A stretch of DNA of 64,000 nucleotides from Odontesthes bonariensis (Eukaryota > Chordata > Actinopteri > Atheriniformes > Atherinopsidae). Location of the stretch: NCBI RefSeq assembly GCF_027942865.1, contig NC_134515.1, positions 23,334,227 to 23,398,226 of the forward strand, given 5' to 3'. Positions 40,601 to 51,342 of this stretch are shown here, piece by piece. Position 1 is the first letter of the stretch. The number at the start of each line of letters is the position of its first letter. The notes beneath the pieces were generated by a model, which had not been told where the DNA came from, searched no databases, and saw only the letters and a list, made by a program, of their open reading frames with translations. Made by a program: the position numbers and the translations under genes.

Positions 40601-43600
40601 TTAGATAGAGCTTTTATTGGATTATAATATATGCAGTGGAAAATGTTGCACCTTATATGTCAGCTTACATCTTTATAATCAGTTTCCAGTGACCATCCTG
40701 CAGAATGGTGTGAAAATGACAAACGAGCCTCCAACAGGACTCCGCCTCAACCTCCTACAGTCTTACTTGTCAGATCCTATTTCTGACCCAAACTTCTTCA
40801 AAAACTGTCCCAACAAGGAGCTTGTGAGTTTGGCTCCCATTTATCAATTAGGCTGGTTTGTCATATAGAGGACGGCCTCTAAAATTCTCTCTTGGATTTC
40901 TTCACTAGGTTTGGGAGAAGCTCCTTTTTGGACTGTGCTTCTTCCACGCTCTTGTACAGGAAAGGAAAAAGTTTGGTCCTCTAGGCTGGAATATTCCTTA
41001 TGGCTTCAATGAGTCTGACCTTCGGATAAGCATCAGACAACTCCAGGTATTTAGTCAGTTGTGTCAGTGAGACTCAGTTGGGAAAGTTTCTACTTTCATG
41101 AAATCTAAAATTTGTTTTTTGTTTTTTTTCCCTCTTTTCAGCTTTTTACAAATGAATATGAGGAGGTGCCCTTGGAAGCCATAACATATCTGACTGGAGA
41201 GTGTAATTATGGTGGCCGTGTGACAGATGACTGGGATAGGCGGCTCCTGATGACTACCTTGGCTGATTTCTACAACAAGGACATCGTTGAGACATTTCAC
41301 TACCCTTTTTCACCTAGTGGTGAATACTATGCACCATCCAAATGTAGCTATGAAGACTACATTCTGTTTATCAAGGTACGAACCCTTTAAGAGGATAGAT
41401 AAGTTAGTTTTTTCTATTTGTGCTGACTTCCTGTGTGTAATAATACCTTGGTTTTGTTCTAGAATCTTCCATTGAGCCAGCATCCAGAGGTGTTTGGGAT
41501 GCATGAAAATGTGGACATTTCTAAGGATTTGCAACAGACGAAACTGCTGTTTGATTCACTGCTACTCACCCAAGGTGGAGGAGCAAAGGGCGGGACCAGT
41601 TCTGGGAGTGACAACACCCTGTATGACATTGCAAATGACATCCTTACAAAGGTACATACTGATTAAACCTCCACTTGATCCAGCCTTTTTAGACATTTTA
41701 GTGGCGTGTGTTTCTGAGGGAAGGCTCAATGCTAGCTCGGGTTTGGGTTATACAGCAGACAAGATGCGGTGTCGGTCAGGACACAGGAATGAAGACAGGA
41801 TATTATTTCCTTGCCAGCAGATAGGATGACTGCGGTGGTTTATTGAGCACTCAGTGTTGTAACAGTTTTTGTGCATCCACTTAAACACTCGGAGTAACAC
41901 AATAAGAACACCCTCTAAATGAAAACAACCTTATTTCAGGCGAAATATACTTAAAGTAACCACAGGTGTCTCAAGGTGTAGAAAGGAGAAAAGGAGAAAA
42001 AGTCTGATGTCCCAACTGTCGGCTGTGCGGCTCACTGCGCAACGAGAGGTGATTGCGTCACTTCACTAAACGCAACTTCAGAATAAAAGCCTTTAATACA
42101 GCGTGGCTTTAACAGTAATGCCAGTCAGTCAGGTGTAAATAGCGTAATAATCTATATGTGGTCTGTGGTCGACACTGAAGTGTCTCAACAACTGATAAAT
42201 GGATCGCCAAGACACTTGAGTTCACATATTTATGTCATTGAGCGGAGGAATTGTTATAATATTTGGGATCCTGTCTTTTATCTTTGAGTGCTTACAGCTG
42301 ATCAAAATTGATCTTGCCCATTACTTTGGCTGTTTTTATGACTGAAAAAATCATGTTATGATCTGTGAAAGCAAAAAAAAAGAACATCATCATCACGAGA
42401 ATTCGGCCATATTTTTCTTTCTTTCCTGCAGCTATAAAACCACAGCAATAAAATGCAGAAGTTAAACAAAAGAAAAAAAAAAAAGCATTCCCATATTAAC
42501 CAATTGTATAAAAAGGATTAGAGTTAAACAGTGTTCTTCAGTGGAAGGAATGGTATAGACTGCCAAAAACCAAGTTGAGAAAAGATGGGAGCATCAATAA
42601 GTGAAGTCGATGAGGACAATGTAATGTCTTCTGTGCAATCAAAGGCCAGATATTTGACTCTTAATCTGAAGGAAAGTTTGACAGGTTACTACAAGCTACT
42701 GTAAGGTACTTAATAAATGGTCTCCACAGCCTCAGCAAGTCCTCCAAATAGAATGTATGTCCATGTTTAGAGACAACATCACATCAATCAGGCTGAAATG
42801 GGTGCGGCTTTGGAAGTTTCTAGGACAATAGAAACCATCAATTCGCTATGAGTTTGGAAGGCAATTACAGAGCATTTGCATCTCCACTTGGGGCTGTGAA
42901 ATACGTGGGTTCCAGTGGCAAACCAAATGTGGTTAGCAGCAGACATGGTTGTTGCTATGTGGACTATGGAAGATGGCAGGGATCAATGGCAAAGACCAGA
43001 ATATCTGCAGCTGTGGACTGGATCAGCACATGTGATGTGACAGTCACATTTTGGATCAGACTCAGCATTACGACTAACAGCATGCAAAAGTCATGACATT
43101 CCTCTCAGCATCAGGTGGAATTTTTGCTGTGCGTTCATTCGTAAATGTTAGCATCAAACAATTTACCTGCCTAATTTCAGCACTTTTGCAGTGTTGAGCA
43201 TCTTGTTAAGCATGGTGCCAATTTTTGCAGAGAACTACAAATGACTGCTGTCATTGCAGTTGTGAGCCCCCCAAAAAAGTGATTAATTTCTGTTTGCAGT
43301 TCTTTGATAATCTGTTGCCACGACTTTGTGTATTTATAACTTGCCAATACACTTATTTCCCCAGCTTCCAGCCAATTTTGACACGGAAGCAGCTCTCTTG
43401 AAGTTTCCTGTGCTGTATGAAGAAAGTATGAACACGGTTCTCGTCCAAGAGATGGAGCGTTACAATACGTATGAGCAAACAGATCAGTGACAAACTTTAG
43501 GCTATGATCACCAATCACTCATCAATTTTAAAAGCTGTTTTTGCTCCCTCAGGTTGTGTAGTACGATTCGTGTGAGTCTACAGAACCTCTTGAAAGCTAT

Positions 43601-45111
43601 TAAAGGCTTGGTGGTGATGGATTCAGAACTGGAGGCAGTTGCAGGCAGTTTGATTGTGGGAAAGTTCCCAGAGAAATGGGCCAAGCGCTCTTACCCAAGC
43701 CTCAAGCCCCTGGGCAGTTACATATCCGACTTTCTCTCAAGGCTAAAGTTTTTACAGGTTAGTCTAAGATTGTCGTATGCAAGCAGCATACCATTGGTTT
43801 TACACAACATGCACGTTGAGACTTTTGCTCCACTGTATTTTGACTTTCGCTTTGTGTGCTCATAGAATTGGTTTGACACCACAAAGCCCAGCGTGTTCTG
43901 GCTGTCTGGCTTCTTCTTCACACAGGCTTTCCTAACTGGGGCTATGCAGAACTACGCCAGGAAATACCATATCCCCATTGATGTGTTAGGCTTTAATTTT
44001 GAGGTCTGAAAACACTTACTTTATAGTCCTTCTGTCTACACATTCAAAAATGTTCTGGTAGCCCAAAGAGTGCACTGACAGAGTTGTGTTTATTCTTTCA
44101 GGTTCTTCCTATTGACAAGTCAAAAACAGCACCTGAAGATGGCGTTTACATTAATGGAATGTTTCTTGATGGAGCCCGATGGGACAAAGAAAGGTAGACG
44201 TACTGACAAGGTTGTTCTTTGAGTAAGATAGAGAGCCAACACTAAACTTAAAAGCAGAATTGCCGACCTACAGGTGGTATTGTAGGTACTTGAAAAAAGT
44301 GCCACCATTACCATCAAGATGGTGGTCGGTGGATGACACCATCACCCACACCTACATGAAGCTCCTGAGCAAACTGAAGAGCGTCTGCAATGGGTTTCAC
44401 CTGTGGTGTTTCCAGTGTTCGTGTTTTGCTATTTGTATCACCCTGATGTGGTTTGGAGAACACATCTCAATAGTTAGTTAAAAACAGGGCCTTGCAGTTT
44501 TGGTGTGAAAGCTGCTTTTGAAAATGTAGAAAGTAAGGCTACATTTATTCAAGATGTGTACAAGTGTTTGAGGCACTTAACTTTCTATCTGATGCTGTTT
44601 TATACCATACTGCATTTTTACAGGAAACATTTAGAAGAGCTATTGCACCTTCACGTGTAAAGTTGTGACATACTTTTTCGACCATTAGTGAAACACAGGC
44701 AAACATGGTGAGTTTAATTTGTTTCTCTATCTTCAGTGGAGTTCTGGCTGAGCAGCATCCCAAAGTGCTGTTTGACTCGATGCCCATCATCTGGATAAAA
44801 CCTAGTAAGGGTTACCTACTGTTCATGCTGCCGGTGCTAGTATCGAATCAGTGAATGTTTTATGACCCTTATGCTTTCATCAAAAATTGTTCTTTCCATT
44901 TTTTTTCTTTAACACAGCTGAAAAGAAGAACATCGATGAACCTCAGAAATTATATGTTTGCCCCCTCTATAAGACCAGCGAGAGGAAGGGCACTCTCTCT
45001 ACCACTGGCCACTCCACCAATTTTGTCATTTCCATGATGTTGCCCACAAGCAGGCGCCCGCAGCACTGGATCAAGCGTGGTGTGGCCATGCTCTGCCAGC
45101 TCGACGACTGA
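19672..45111 (+). CDS. dnah12: Axonemal dynein heavy chain 12
   Basis: ATP-driven minus-end-directed motor of inner dynein arms in motile cilia and flagella. I model 73 coding exons joined in frame, 11922 nt and 3973 aa, ending ...[14 protein letters not shown] at a TGA. Exons are listed in the six sub-entries that follow. The four usual P-loops are seen: GPAGTGKT (1289-1296, AAA1), GEPIAGKT (1570-1577, AAA2), GPTGTGKS (1924-1931, AAA3) and GVGGSGRQS (2288-2296, AAA4). AAA1 Walker B is CFDEFNR. The short tail, with RSKEQQ near residue 60 and [13 protein letters not shown]...IQQQWLD, matches DNAH12 better than its close relatives DNAH3 and DNAH7, as does the adjacent asb14. The ATG at 19672 lies in an exon starting at 19639 behind a clear acceptor, and an untranslated exon precedes it. 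Intron 21 has a GC donor and exon 3 is only 27 nt. The reading frame is intact throughout. Confidence 0.92.
22081..22140 (+). mobile_element. LINE 3'-tail remnant
   Basis: The 60-bp stretch around ATGTGCTATACAAATAA, ending in TTTGATTTGATTT, matches the 3' end of the LINE at 8276-8350 read in the opposite direction. It is a short remnant in dnah12 intron 7. Confidence 0.7.
23578..23632. mobile_element. Teleost retroelement tail remnant
   Basis: It contains TTATTAATCC followed by AAGGGGAAATT, a motif found at the ends of common fish retroelements. The same motif recurs at 46755-46790. It lies in dnah12 intron 13. Confidence 0.55.
24568..24725. repeat. Teleost interspersed repeat with (CATC)n start
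   Basis: It opens with CCATCCATCCATCCA and runs through GGAGCCTATCCCAG, ACACCCTGGACAGGTCGCC and CACAGGGTCACACAGAGACA. This is a widespread repeat in fish genomes. It lies in dnah12 intron 14. I do not assign a class. Confidence 0.7.
25495..28523 (+). other. dnah12: dnah12 exons 15-25: linker region
   Basis: Encodes about residues 651-1275, the DHC_N2 linker that acts as the mechanical lever. It contains [51 protein letters not shown] and QVEDLM. Exons: 25495-25688, 25766-26009, 26113-26298, 26385-26585, 26728-26922, 27012-27133, 27220-27355 (followed by a GC donor), 27439-27585, 27703-27822, 28112-28268, 28351-28523. Confidence 0.9.
28636..32059 (+). other. dnah12: dnah12 exons 26-37: AAA1 and AAA2
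   Basis: Encodes residues 1276-1917. AAA1 is the main ATPase site, with GPAGTGKT, Walker B ACFDEFNR (D1341, E1342) and [20 protein letters not shown]2 carries GEPIAGKT. Exons: 28636-28788, 28894-29133, 29299-29544, 29662-29781, 29894-30003, 30141-30324, 30463-30603, 30697-30780, 31024-31212, 31340-31459, 31643-31831, 31908-32059. Confidence 0.92.
32213..35133 (+). other. dnah12: dnah12 exons 38-46: AAA3 and AAA4
   Basis: Encodes about residues 1918-2491. AAA3 has GPTGTGKS and Walker [11 protein letters not shown] (1988-1997). AAA4 has GVGGSGRQS. Exons: 32213-32351, 32517-32683, 32814-33069, 33166-33462, 33661-33839, 34041-34233, 34317-34478, 34562-34756, 35000-35133. Confidence 0.92.
35218..36911 (+). 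other. dnah12: dnah12 exons 47-53: stalk and microtubule-binding tip
   Basis: Encodes about residues 2492-2834. Coiled coil CC1 (charged heptads, [20 protein letters not shown]) leads to the microtubule-binding domain ([14 protein letters not shown]...[20 protein letters not shown]). It returns through CC2 ([34 protein letters not shown]). Exons: 35218-35380, 35490-35570, 35710-35886, 35992-36123, 36243-36332, 36415-36555, 36670-36911. Confidence 0.9.
37484..37901 (+). mobile_element. Solo LTR in dnah12 intron 55
   Basis: A 418-bp unit begins TGTTA and ends TAACA (inverted termini) and is bounded by the same 4 bp, CGTC, at 37480-37483 and 37902-37905. Inside are a TATA-like run (37718-37729) and, about 100 bp on, AATAAA (37828-37833), the order expected of U3-R-U5. 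No internal retroviral or retrotransposon genes remain. Orientation is sense to dnah12. It could belong to a Gypsy/ERV-type family; the family cannot be named from the LTR alone. Confidence 0.8.
42676..43591 (+). repeat. Source copy of duplicated dnah12 segment
   Basis: A 916-bp stretch from inside intron 67 through exon 68 (43365-43468) and intron 68 to the first 39 nt of exon 69. It recurs almost unchanged at 45772-46634. This copy is inside the working gene and keeps about 53 bp that the other copy lacks (around 42835-42895). Confidence 0.95.
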
Positions 45112-45297
45112 GACCCATGAAACACGCTGCTCGAGGCTCTAGCACTTTAAGCGGCAAAATTAAACATGTCTCTATTTGACCAAATAATAGAGTTTGTCTA
45201 AGAGTAGAACATGGAATGATGTGTGGTACCAATTATTATGTCTTTGTCTGATGCCTACTACGACATGAAGTGACACGGTTTTATTGAGTAATTCATA

Positions 45298-45303
45298 AAT
45301 AAA
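45298..45303 (+). terminator. dnah12 polyadenylation signal
   Basis: AATAAA lies 187 nt after the dnah12 stop codon, the first clear signal downstream. Other AATAAA-like sites follow near 45612, so the exact end is not certain. Confidence 0.55.
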
Positions 45304-45523
45304 TGGATACTTACTACATACTTACATATACGAGTAAAAAACACTGACATTGGAATCCATGATAAAAACATGAAGAGTACAGACCATTGTTTTTAATAAA
45401 TTTAACAAGCATTTTAGAAATGTATCGTGGATCTACTGTACATGATCTTATTGTGCAACATATTCTATTTAAACAGACCGGCACAGCAAACTTCTGACTT
45501 TTAATGTCACGTGTCATAAGCAG

Positions 45524-45771
45524 AATTTCCTCTCCTGGCATGAAGGCAGGTATTTATGTAAAAGGCAAAGTAGCCAGTAAATGAACTTATTTTTGATAAT
45601 GGATTTCTAAAATAAACAACATATTTAAACGTGAAGCAGGAAATCTTTTGACAGTCTTCATGCTACCAAGCTGGTTTTACGAAAAACGCGGAATTTTGTA
45701 GAAAGCTACCTTTCAGTGTGAATGTTCTTTAGCTTTTCTGTTTGCAGTTGCTTTTGTCCCCCTTTTGTTCC
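45524..45771 (+). repeat. Left copy of flanking duplication (A)
   Basis: About 250 bp, from the TTTCCTCTCCTGGCATGAAG region to CCCCCTTTTGTTCC, is repeated at 46655-47150 with scattered substitutions. Together the two copies bracket the displaced dnah12 segment. Confidence 0.85.
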
Positions 45772-46634
45772 GTTTGACAGGTTACTACAAGCTACTGTAA
45801 GGTACTTAATAAATGGTCTCCATAGCCTCAGCAAGTCCTCCAAATAGAATGTATGTCTATGTTTAGAGACAACATCACATCAATCAGACTGAAATGGGTG
45901 CGGCTTTGGAAGTTTCTAGGACAATAGAAACCGTGGGTGAAATACGTGGGTTCCAGTGGCAAACCAAATGTGGTTAGCAGCAGACATGGTTGTTGCTATG
46001 TGGACTATGGAAGATGGCAGGGATCAATGGCAAAGACCAGAATATCTGCAGCTGTGGACTGGATCAGCACATGTGATGTGACAGTCACATTTTGGATCAG
46101 ACTCAGCATTACGACTAACAGCATGCAAAAGTCATGACATTCCTCTCAGCATCAGGTGGAATTTTTGCTTTGCGCTCATTCGTAAATGTTAGCATCAAAC
46201 AATTTACCTGCCTAATTTCAGCACTTTTGCAGTGTTGAGCATCTTGTTAAGCATGGTGCCAATTCTTTTGCAGAGAACTACAAATGACTGCTGTCATTGC
46301 AGTTGTGAGCCCCCCAAAAAAGTGATTAATTTCTGTTTGCAGTTCTTTGATAATCTGTTGCCACGACTTTGTGTATTTATAACTTGCCAATACACTTATT
46401 TCCCCAGCTTCCAGCCAATTTTGACACGGAAGCAGCTCTCTTGAAGTTTCCTGTGCTGTATGAAGAAAGTATGAACACGGTTCTCGTCCAAGAGATGGAG
46501 CGTTACAATACGTATGAGCAAACAGATCAGTGACAAACTTTAGGCTATGATCACCAATCACTCATCAATTTTAAAAGCTGTTTTTGCTCCCTCAGGTTGT
46601 GTAGTACGATTCGTGTGAGTCTACAGAACCTCTT
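45772..46634 (+). pseudogene. Displaced partial copy of dnah12 exons 68-69
   Basis: An 863-bp near-identical copy of 42676-43591, 660 bp beyond the dnah12 stop. It contains the acceptor, all of exon 68 (46408-46511, identical in sequence), the donor, intron 68, the next acceptor and 39 nt of exon 69. It then breaks into unrelated DNA at 46635. It cannot make dynein by itself. Its few differences from the source (about 53-bp deletion, a 2-bp change near 46263, a few substitutions) point to a recent copy or ongoing gene conversion. Confidence 0.9.
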
Positions 46635-46654
46635 ATATATTTGTATTTACCAGT

Positions 46655-47155
46655 ATTTCCTTTCCAGGCATGAAGGCAGGTATTTATGTGAAAGGCAAAG
46701 TAGCCACTAAATGAACTTAGTTTTGATAATGGATTTTTAAAATAGAATAGAAAAGTACTTTATTAATCCCCCAATGGGGGAAATTCAAATTAGGCAATTG
46801 TATATTAGCAACAACAATAATAATACCAATTTTAATAAAAAATACTACTACTACTAACAATAATAATAATAATAATAAATGATTAAATAAAAATAAAAAA
46901 AAATCAATCAATCAATTTGAGAAGAATTCAGCAGTCACTGTTAAAAAACCTTATGGCTGTGGGAACAAAGGACCCTCCTGAACCTTTAAAAAAAAAACAA
47001 CATATTTAAACGTGAACCAGGAAATCTTTTGACAGTTCATGCTACTAAGCTGTTTTTACGAGAAACACTGAATTTTGTAAAAAAGATACCTTTCAGTGTG
47101 AATGTTCTTTAGCTTTACTGTCTGCAGTTGCTTTTGTCCCCCTTTTGTTCCATTT
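46655..47155 (+). repeat. Right copy of flanking duplication (A')
   Basis: Matches 45524-45771 in two pieces (about 46655-46740 and 46986-47150). It is split by a retroelement-tail insertion. A' continues into unique sequence beginning ATTTGTCAC, while A is cut by the displaced dnah12 segment. Confidence 0.8.
46741..46985. mobile_element. Retroelement tail inserted in A'
   Basis: An insertion of about 245 bp, absent from the sister copy A. It contains TACTTTATTAATCCCCCAAT followed by GGGGGAAATTC, AT-rich (AAT)n simple repeats and GGCTGTGGGAACAAAGGACC, a combination common at the ends of fish retroelements. It must postdate the A/A' duplication. Confidence 0.7.
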
Positions 47156-48118
47156 GTCACTATTTTGTCCTCTTCTTTTACCTTTTTTTTAACATGGAGT
47201 AACAATGGGGTGAATAATTAAAATAAAATAAAAAATAATGATCTAACATTAAAGCATTGTAATATTTCAAACATTTTTATGTCAAGTAGAAGTTTGATAA
47301 TGCTGGACATCATCCATATATAATCAAGGGTCGTATTTGTAATACTTTCAGGCAAATATTAATAAATGTTCTGAAGATGTGCACAACACTATCGGTCACA
47401 AATTGTGTGATCGGTGTTCCCACAGTGCTCCAACTGTGTGTGTGTATGAGCTGGCAGGTGTTAGTTACAGTGTTTAGTGGGTCAAAGCTAGGTGCTAGTT
47501 GTGAAGACCCCGTGATCTGATATATTAATAGAAGAGGAACTATAAATAACTGCAGTATGTGTGTGTGCAGAGCAGCCCACTGGCTATACTGGTGTGAAAA
47601 CTGCCAAGGGACTACAGTCATTTTACTTAAGGTAAAATTTATAATCATGTAAACAGTTACTTACAGATTTTAGTGTCAAATGCTGTGTTGTTCAACATCA
47701 GATGTCTTCCTGTTGACTTTTTTAGTTTTTCTGACATTTCTACCGCTACCTTAAGATTAATGTGTATGGAAAAGTCCACAGCTGTCATTTGTGTGGTATA
47801 TATCTTCATGCTTAAATCTGATCATGCTGAGAGAGAATTGCCGTTAATTCTCCATTGAGCATGCAGAGCATATGCTTGTAAAGTTAAACAAAAACCTTGC
47901 ACATAAAAGGATTGATAGGAATAGTTTTATTCAAAATCCTGAAGGCATTTTGAAACCAAAGAAATATGGACTGTCACTGTTCCTGGTTAACTGTAGAGTG
48001 TCCCGTACTGCAGCTGGAATGTAAGTTCCACAGGTCCCAGATTTAATGGTCTTATTTGCCTTTTGGATGTTTCTCCTCATAGCTACTCCCTCCACACAGA
48101 CCTTTTTTGGACTAACAG
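47156..48118. other. dnah12-asb14 intergenic interval
   Basis: AT-rich DNA with no other gene visible. The asb14 promoter and any 5' UTR should lie here. A CAGCTG E-box is at 48011-48016. No TATA box stands out. Confidence 0.4.
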
Positions 48119-50812
48119 ATGAGCACACAAACAGAAGACGAGTTTGATCGGTCGGAGGACGACTTGGATGAAGATGAGGCAACGCAATATATAATTGAAC
48201 AAAGTCTGATTGAATATAGAAAACTTAAAGGACTGAATCCACGGTTAAAACCTATCAAGCTCTTATTAAAATATATATTTCTGTTCTTTGTTTATGCATT
48301 GTTCGTTGTGTGAATTCTTATTCTGTAAAATGACTTCCCAACTAGAGATCTGAAACCCAGTGAAGACCCTGATGAGATTTTTAAAGCTATCAAGGCGGGT
48401 AAGGTGTCATTTTTACGTCTCCAGGATGATTCAGACAGTTGTGAAAATTCTGTCATAAAATCCTGTTTTTTATATTTAGGTGATGAGGGAGCACTGAACA
48501 GACTAGCTATGCAACCTGAGACTCTGTCCAGAGTTGATGAACGAGGATGGATCCCCCTGCACGAAGCTGCGGTTCAGGAGAAAAAAAGAATACTAGACAT
48601 AATCTTTTCAGGTAAACAAAAAAAAAAAAGGTGAGAATGTGTCACTGTTAAGAGTCCTCATTTTTATTCTTGATAGATGATCCATGCCTGGTTGTTTGGG
48701 TTGCAGCGTCACCCCCAGGAGCAGCTCAATGTCGCACTCTAAAGGGTGAGACGCCTCTGTTTCTAGCTGTGGTCCATGGACTGAGAGAGAATGCTACATT
48801 CCTGTTACAGAATGGTTGTAGCCCAGATGTCCAGAATGATGAGCAGGATTCTCCATTAGTGGCAGGTATCTCAATCCATTTCAATCTAAAATACAATGCA
48901 TTTTACAAACATATTCAACTAATTTACTGTATGTACTTAATTAACTCTTCTCTTTTCTCACCTGCTGCTTATCTCAAAGCTATTCTGAATGACCAGTATG
49001 ACTTGGCCACACTTTTGCTTCGTTACAATGCCAATATAGACCAACCAGGGCCTATAAACCGGACAGCTCTACACGAGTCAGCCTTTTTAGGTTTGGAGAA
49101 CTTTGTGTACCTGCTGTTAGAGTCAGGTGCCAACCTAAATGCGCTTGACATTAAAAAGAAAACTCCTCTGGCTCTGGCTGCACAGAATGGACATCTGAAT
49201 GTGGTGGATGTCATGTTACAGAAAGGTAAATAAGTTGATTTATTCTCTCTCATTTGTGTTTCCTGGTGCACAACACAGACTGTAACACACATCATTTACA
49301 CAGATGAGATGTGTCATCATCTATGTCCAGAATATTTATATTACTTTAATAATTCTAGAGATACAAGCGGCCCACACCCCAACCAGTGCATTAACACAAT
49401 TTGGCTGCCTAAAGAGAAAGAAAATGCAATAAATAGAGGAAACTGACTGTTAAATGTTAGTTCTAATAGGGCCTGTTTTATTTTGTAGGAGCGTGTGTGT
49501 GGTCTGAATCAGATTCAGGAACCATTTTGTTTGATGCAGCTGCATCAGGAAACCCTGACATCATCTCCTTGCTGCTGGACCATGGAGCAGATCCCAACCT
49601 ACCTCTTTACAGCGGGCACCTGCCAATTCACCGCGTGGCGTACCATGGACACAGATTGTGAGGAACATCAAAGTGGGCATTCACAATTTTTAAACAGAGT
49701 TTCAACTAATATCATGTTCTCACATCGAGTCTCTTCTGACAGGGGACTGGAAGTCCTCGTCCCAGTGACTAAGTTGCATGCTGTGAAGGAAAGTGGGATG
49801 AGTCCTCTCCATTCTGCGGCAGCTGGGGGACATGCCCATTGTGTGGAGATTCTACTCAAGGCTGGCTACGACCCAAACTTCATGCTGCACCCCAAAGTGC
49901 GCAACAGCTATGACGATGAGCGCAGGTCTGCCCTCTTTTTTGCCGTCTCCAATAATGATCTTCAGTGTACCCGCTTGCTGTTAGAGGCTGGAGCAATGGT
50001 AAACCAGGATCCTATAAACTGCTTGCAAGTGGCTCTTAGACAGGGCAACTACGAACTTATCAACACCCTGCTGAAATACGGGGCAAATGTCAACTACTAC
50101 TCCCGTGTCAACACCACTCACTTCCCCTCAGCGCTACAGTACGCCTTGAAAGACGAGGTTATGCTGAGAATGATTCTGAACCATGGGTATGATGTTAAAC
50201 GCTGCTTTGACTGTCCATACGGTGACAATTCCCATGACTATGCTCCTTGGACGACTTCAGTCATCAAAGACATGGTGGTGAGGCAAGCTTGTCCGAATGA
50301 CAAAAGAAATAAATGAATTATTAAACTGGAAGCTCTCTTCAAGGTTTCTCTTTGACTGTCCCATGTCTTTCTTTGTCCCTCTCTAGTTCTGTGAGGTGAT
50401 AACCGTGTCATGGCTGAGCCACTTATCTGCCCAGGTGGTGCGCATCATGCTGGACTACACCGACCATGTCTCCTTCTGCCCCAAACTTAAGGACACCTTG
50501 CAGGAGCAGACACAGTGGCCGGAAATCTGCCACATTCAAAGTAAGAACTGTGGCAATGCATCATAAGTTTTATTTGAACTTGTCAGAGCAGTCGTATACT
50601 TTATGTGCACTCACTGACTTGTTTGACTGACAGGAAACGCACGGAGCCTGAAGCACCTGTGTCGGTTGCGGATAAGGGAGCATCTCAGACTTCTGCGCTT
50701 GAGAGGCCCAGTTTTTATCAACTTCCTTCCTCTTCCTCCCAGGCTGAAAGATTACATTCGCTTCAAGGAATTTGATGTTTACAGCAGAGGCAGCGTGGTT
50801 AACCCCTCGTGA
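48119..50812 (+). CDS. asb14: Ankyrin repeat and SOCS box protein 14
   Basis: Probable substrate receptor of an ECS-type (Elongin BC-Cullin5) ubiquitin ligase, as for other ASB proteins. Nine coding exons: 48119-48243, 48346-48398, 48480-48611, 48707-48865, 48980-49225, 49489-49657, 49743-50277, 50387-50540, 50634-50812. They total 1752 nt, giving 583 aa (human about 587). An acidic N-terminus with [14 protein letters not shown] resembles a ubiquitin-interacting motif. About ten ankyrin repeats follow ([69 protein letters not shown] and others). The C-terminal SOCS box is visible as [13 protein letters not shown]...[12 protein letters not shown]. The start ATG directly follows an AG (actaacag), so this exon may begin exactly at the ATG. 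Position and orientation next to dnah12 match human. Confidence 0.95.
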
Positions 50813-51211
50813 AGACATGTTGAAAGAAGTCACGGATATTGCTGTTATGGGAGGACAAATATGCGCCTAATAAGCTCCCATTAGCTTTCCACCTCTGTCA
50901 TGCATTTTGTAAATTACAGCTTTTGTGTACTTTGTCTCGCAGTGTTGTTTGCAAAAAAACCAGTATGAAGGCTACTTCTGACATTTTGTAAAACAGTTCA
51001 ATCATCAGCTTACAAACACTCTTACTTCGCATTCTTTTAAAGGTGGTTTAGCAACTGCCCTGAGGGAAACCTATTGCTGTTTTATGTTTTTCTTTTTATT
51101 AACTTGTTGGATTCAGTTGTTATGGCCCTGTGCTTTCTACCTCTTGCATCTTTTTATGTGAAACCTTGATATGAAATTGTTTCCATGCTGTCATCTAGGC
51201 CTTCCTGGCTG

Positions 51212-51217
51212 AATAAA
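51212..51217 (+). terminator. asb14 polyadenylation signal
   Basis: AATAAA lies 400 nt after the asb14 stop, just before the foldback element begins. Confidence 0.6.
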
Positions 51218-51342
51218 GGAAATGAAATCAAATGGACTTGTAACGCTAATACCACTTTGTGAGGCTTCCTCGTCGTTGTGGTGACTTATTTGATTACATG
51301 GATTTTAGAGAAACAATTTTTGAAGTAGACAGCAGGGAATGA

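Larger units (their letters stand above)
36985..45111 (+). other. dnah12: dnah12 exons 54-73: AAA5, AAA6 and C-terminal domain
   Basis: Encodes about residues 2834-3973. Recognisable stretches are [72 protein letters not shown] and [14 protein letters not shown]. Exons: 36985-37132, 37233-37378, 37938-38152, 38249-38441, 38544-38736, 38820-38992, 39374-39514, 39626-39784, 39915-40210, 40291-40544, 40683-40823, 40909-41046, 41142-41375, 41463-41651, 43365-43468, 43553-43757, 43866-44003, 44102-44193, 44737-44804, 44918-45111. The 1.7-kb intron 67 (41652-43364) holds the source copy of the segment duplicated downstream of the gene. Confidence 0.9.

Noticed and set aside
42848-43096. An 82-codon ORF (starting MSLEGNY) repeated in shorter form at 45937-46137
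   Set aside because: It is intronic and repeated only because the DNA segment was duplicated. The two copies differ by a 5' deletion and there is no family resemblance.
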